A stretch of 15,655 bases of DNA from RGIG1934 sp964492545. Its GTDB lineage: Bacteria; Bacillota; Clostridia; Lachnospirales; Lachnospiraceae. The DNA lies in contig CAZBKO010000049.1 in assembly GCA_964492545.1 (NCBI GenBank), positions 1 through 15,655 on the forward strand, written 5' to 3'. Shown here one piece after another: positions 15,567-15,655 of this stretch (position 1 is the stretch's first letter; every line of letters begins with the position of its first letter). The notes beneath the pieces were generated by a model. That model had not been told where the DNA came from. It did no database searches and saw only the letters and a program-made list of their open reading frames with translations. A program made the position numbers and the translations under genes.

Positions 15567-15571
15567 TTTAT

Positions 15572-15600
15572 ATTATACAAAAAATGTCACGATATGTCAA
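15572..15600 (-). promoter_or_regulatory. Consensus promoter of the minus-strand candidate RNA
   Basis: Perfect TTGACA (15600-15595) and perfect TATAAT (15577-15572) with a 17-nt spacer on the minus strand. Transcription would begin near 15565. Confidence 0.88.
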
Positions 15601-15619
15601 TGCTTGAGTTTCCGCAGTT

Positions 15620-15628
15620 TTATCCACA
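15620..15628 (+). promoter_or_regulatory. Perfect DnaA-box 9-mer
   Basis: TTATCCACA matches the consensus DnaA box. It stands alone, about 20 nt upstream of the -35 element of the minus-strand promoter. There is no cluster of boxes or AT-rich unwinding region, so it is not evidence for an origin. A chance match is possible. Confidence 0.35.
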
Positions 15629-15655
15629 GACCTTTGATTTTATAGAATAATGATA

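Noticed and set aside
15332..15580. Minus-strand 82-codon open frame across the right-hand intergenic region
   Set aside because: It has no ribosome binding site, begins in the -10 element, runs through a terminator hairpin and the HD-GYP promoter, and shows no recognisable protein pattern.
1..15655. CRISPR array, insertion sequence, tRNA or rRNA genes
   Set aside because: I saw no regularly spaced direct repeats, transposase frames, terminal inverted repeats or tRNA-like cloverleaf sequences.
15600..15655. Replication origin suggested by the DnaA box
   Set aside because: Only one box is visible, with no box cluster and no dnaA, dnaN or rep gene nearby.

Overview
The window is low-GC DNA whose gene content suggests a member of the Clostridia, most likely Lachnospiraceae. 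The evidence is strong AGGAGG-type ribosome binding sites with occasional TTG or GTG starts, hybrid kinases carrying periplasmic solute-binding domains, a sortase signal of the SPxTG type, a short (type 2) ArgC, an RsgI-like domain protein and a mepA-type riboswitch/MATE pair. No taxonomic marker gene is present, so this is inference from gene families and style.

Positions 1-2831 (+) form a probable envelope operon. It begins with an RsgI-middle-domain-like protein joined to eight CxxC zinc-binding motifs, whose 5' end appears broken. A secreted protein of unknown function and a small sortase-anchored surface protein follow. A hairpin terminator separates this block from 2880-3260 (-), which holds only the C-terminal catalytic part of a YhcG/DUF1016-type PDDEXK nuclease. 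This remnant ends at the ribosome binding site of the next gene.

Positions 3279-11064 (+) are a signalling block. It holds a soluble hybrid histidine kinase with an NTF2/SnoaL-like sensor and its own terminator. A second hybrid kinase follows, membrane-bound with two solute-binding domains. After it comes a 7-TM protein with a degenerate GGDEF and an intact EAL domain (cyclic-di-GMP phosphodiesterase), whose 5' end carries an in-frame amber codon. Last is a lipoprotein whose start overlaps the EAL stop codon. Neither kinase has an associated DNA-binding response regulator, so output probably runs through phosphorelay partners elsewhere or through the neighbouring EAL protein.

Positions 11065-12542 (+) are a self-contained efflux unit: consensus promoter, structured leader resembling the guanidine-IV (mepA) riboswitch, intrinsic terminator and a MATE transporter. 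An argC gene (12606-13556) follows from a promoter that overlaps the MATE stop codon. Facing it is a 7-TM/PAS/HD-GYP protein (13639-15273, -), a second c-di-GMP phosphodiesterase. Upstream of that gene on the minus strand, about 15400-15566 looks like an independent small RNA unit with consensus promoter, several hairpins and an intrinsic terminator. A perfect DnaA-box 9-mer lies just upstream of that promoter.

The best leads are the truncated RsgI/zinc-module fusion, the amber codon in the EAL gene, the mepA-like leader and the unassigned minus-strand RNA near the right end.
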